Shown in pieces: positions 20,344 to 20,896 of a DNA stretch of 20,896 nucleotides. The stretch's first letter is position 1. Each line of letters opens with the position of its first letter. The stretch is taken from positions 1 through 20,896 of the forward strand of contig CAMETB010000009.1 of assembly GCA_945936265.1 (NCBI GenBank). The letters are read 5' to 3'. The stretch comes from an uncultured Clostridia bacterium. GTDB lineage: Bacteria > Bacillota > Clostridia > Oscillospirales > CAG-272. Under the pieces are notes generated by a model. The model was not told the DNA's origin. It saw nothing but the letters and a program-made list of their open reading frames with translations, and made no database searches. Position numbers and translations under genes: made by a program.

Positions 20344-20896
20344 TTACGCAAGTATTTTGTCTATTCTGTCAAGTTCCTCTTTTGTAAACGGCGCGGATTT
20401 TACTATTGAGGCGTCGTCAACAATCTGGCTTACCTTTGAGGCTCCGACAAGAACGCTTGTTATATCGCCGTCTTTAAGAATCCATGAAAGTGCCATTTGC
20501 GCAAGCGTCTGTCCTCTTTCTTTTGCAAGTTCGTCAAGCGCTCTTGCCTTGCTTACATACTCGGGCGTAATCGCATTTTCATTAAGAAAGCGACCGTCGG
20601 TCCGTATCCTTGAATCATCGGGAATACCGTGAAGATACCTGTCGGTAAGAAGCCCCTGAGCAAGAGGAGAGAAGGTTATCAGTCCTATACCGTTTTTTGC
20701 GGCGTATTCTTTCAGCCCGTCCTTTTCTATCCACCTGTCAAACATAGAATATCTTACCTGATTTATAATAAACGGCGTTTTGAGTTCTCTGAACAATTTT
20801 ACTGCTTCCTCTGTTTGCGCCTTATTGTAATTTGAAATGCCCACGTAAAGCGCCTTGCCCTGCCTTACTATGCCGTCAAGCGCGCGTACCGTCTCC
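20344..20896 (-). CDS. Aldo/keto reductase, YghZ-like (5' end outside window)
   Basis: This is the C-terminal 183 residues of an NADPH-dependent aldo/keto reductase. The coding frame runs to the window edge: upstream of the internal GTG codon it reads ETVRALDGIVRQGKALYVGI, so the GTG is not the start and the N-terminal half is cut off. KALYVGISNYN, FSPLAQGLLTDRYL and SVLVGASKVSQ are family hallmarks. The order matches YghZ/Gpr-type enzymes, which reduce glyceraldehyde-3-phosphate and methylglyoxal. The catalytic Tyr and Lys lie in the missing part. The substrate is not determined. Confidence 0.88.
   Translation of the reverse strand, partial: ETVRALDGIVRQGKALYVGISNYNKAQTEEAVKLFRELKTPFIINQVRYSMFDRWIEKDGLKEYAAKNGIGLITFSPLAQGLLTDRYLHGIPDDSRIRTDGRFLNENAITPEYVSKARALDELAKERGQTLAQMALSWILKDGDITSVLVGASKVSQIVDDASIVKSAPFTKEELDRIDKILA

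Overview
The window looks like chromosomal DNA from an anaerobic member of the Clostridia (Bacillota), probably of the Oscillospirales/ruminococcal kind. This is an inference from protein families, strong GGAGG-type ribosome binding sites, canonical TTGACA/TATAAT promoters spaced by 17 bp, a class A-like RNase P RNA, a Noc/ParA/ParB set with TGTTTCACGTGAAACA parS sites, and a PerR-like regulator paired with a reverse rubrerythrin. The Noc-ParA-ParB-parS cluster and mnmE suggest an origin-proximal location. The usual neighbours mnmG, rsmG, rnpA and dnaA are not present.

Layout. 1-457 is repeat-rich intergenic DNA: a fragment of a GACGGTCCGA repeat, a GTGAAGA repeat with a terminator, and a 284-bp MITE-like element with 12-bp inverted ends. 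458-2115 (minus) is a guanine/hypoxanthine-type NCS2 permease under a guanine-class purine riboswitch. A 61-codon gene (minus) and rnpB (plus) follow. 2985-5829 (minus) is an operon of mnmE, an RNHCP zinc-ribbon gene and a PflX-like radical SAM gene. 5978-6445 (minus) is an unrecognised Gly/Ser-rich protein. 6636-10352 (plus) is noc, a centromere-like intergenic region (three parS sites plus a probable small RNA transcript), parA, parB and a two-TM protein.

10481-17348 is an NAD-centred block. nadE (minus) and a pncB-ymdB-galactokinase-like-MBL-membrane protein operon (plus) diverge from face-to-face promoters whose -10 boxes overlap. 17398-17669 is a tRNA-Thr/tRNA-Tyr unit. 17632-18283 is repeat-rich: an inverted copy of the tRNA-Tyr 3' end, GTGAAGA repeats, a four-helix-bundle (23S rRNA IVP/Avd-like) gene, and a 25-26-bp periodic array of ATTTCAC boxes alternating with hairpins whose stems differ in sequence but stay paired. 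18355-19486 is a peroxide-stress pair (perR-like, reverse rubrerythrin). The window ends with a HAD phosphatase and the 3' part of a YghZ-like aldo/keto reductase, both minus.

The signals that best deserve follow-up are the ATTTCAC/hairpin array beside the four-helix-bundle gene, the promoter-to-terminator small RNA inside the parS region, the Gly/Ser-rich protein between mnmE and noc, and the overlapping nadE/pncB promoters. All calls come from reading the sequence; no database search was run.
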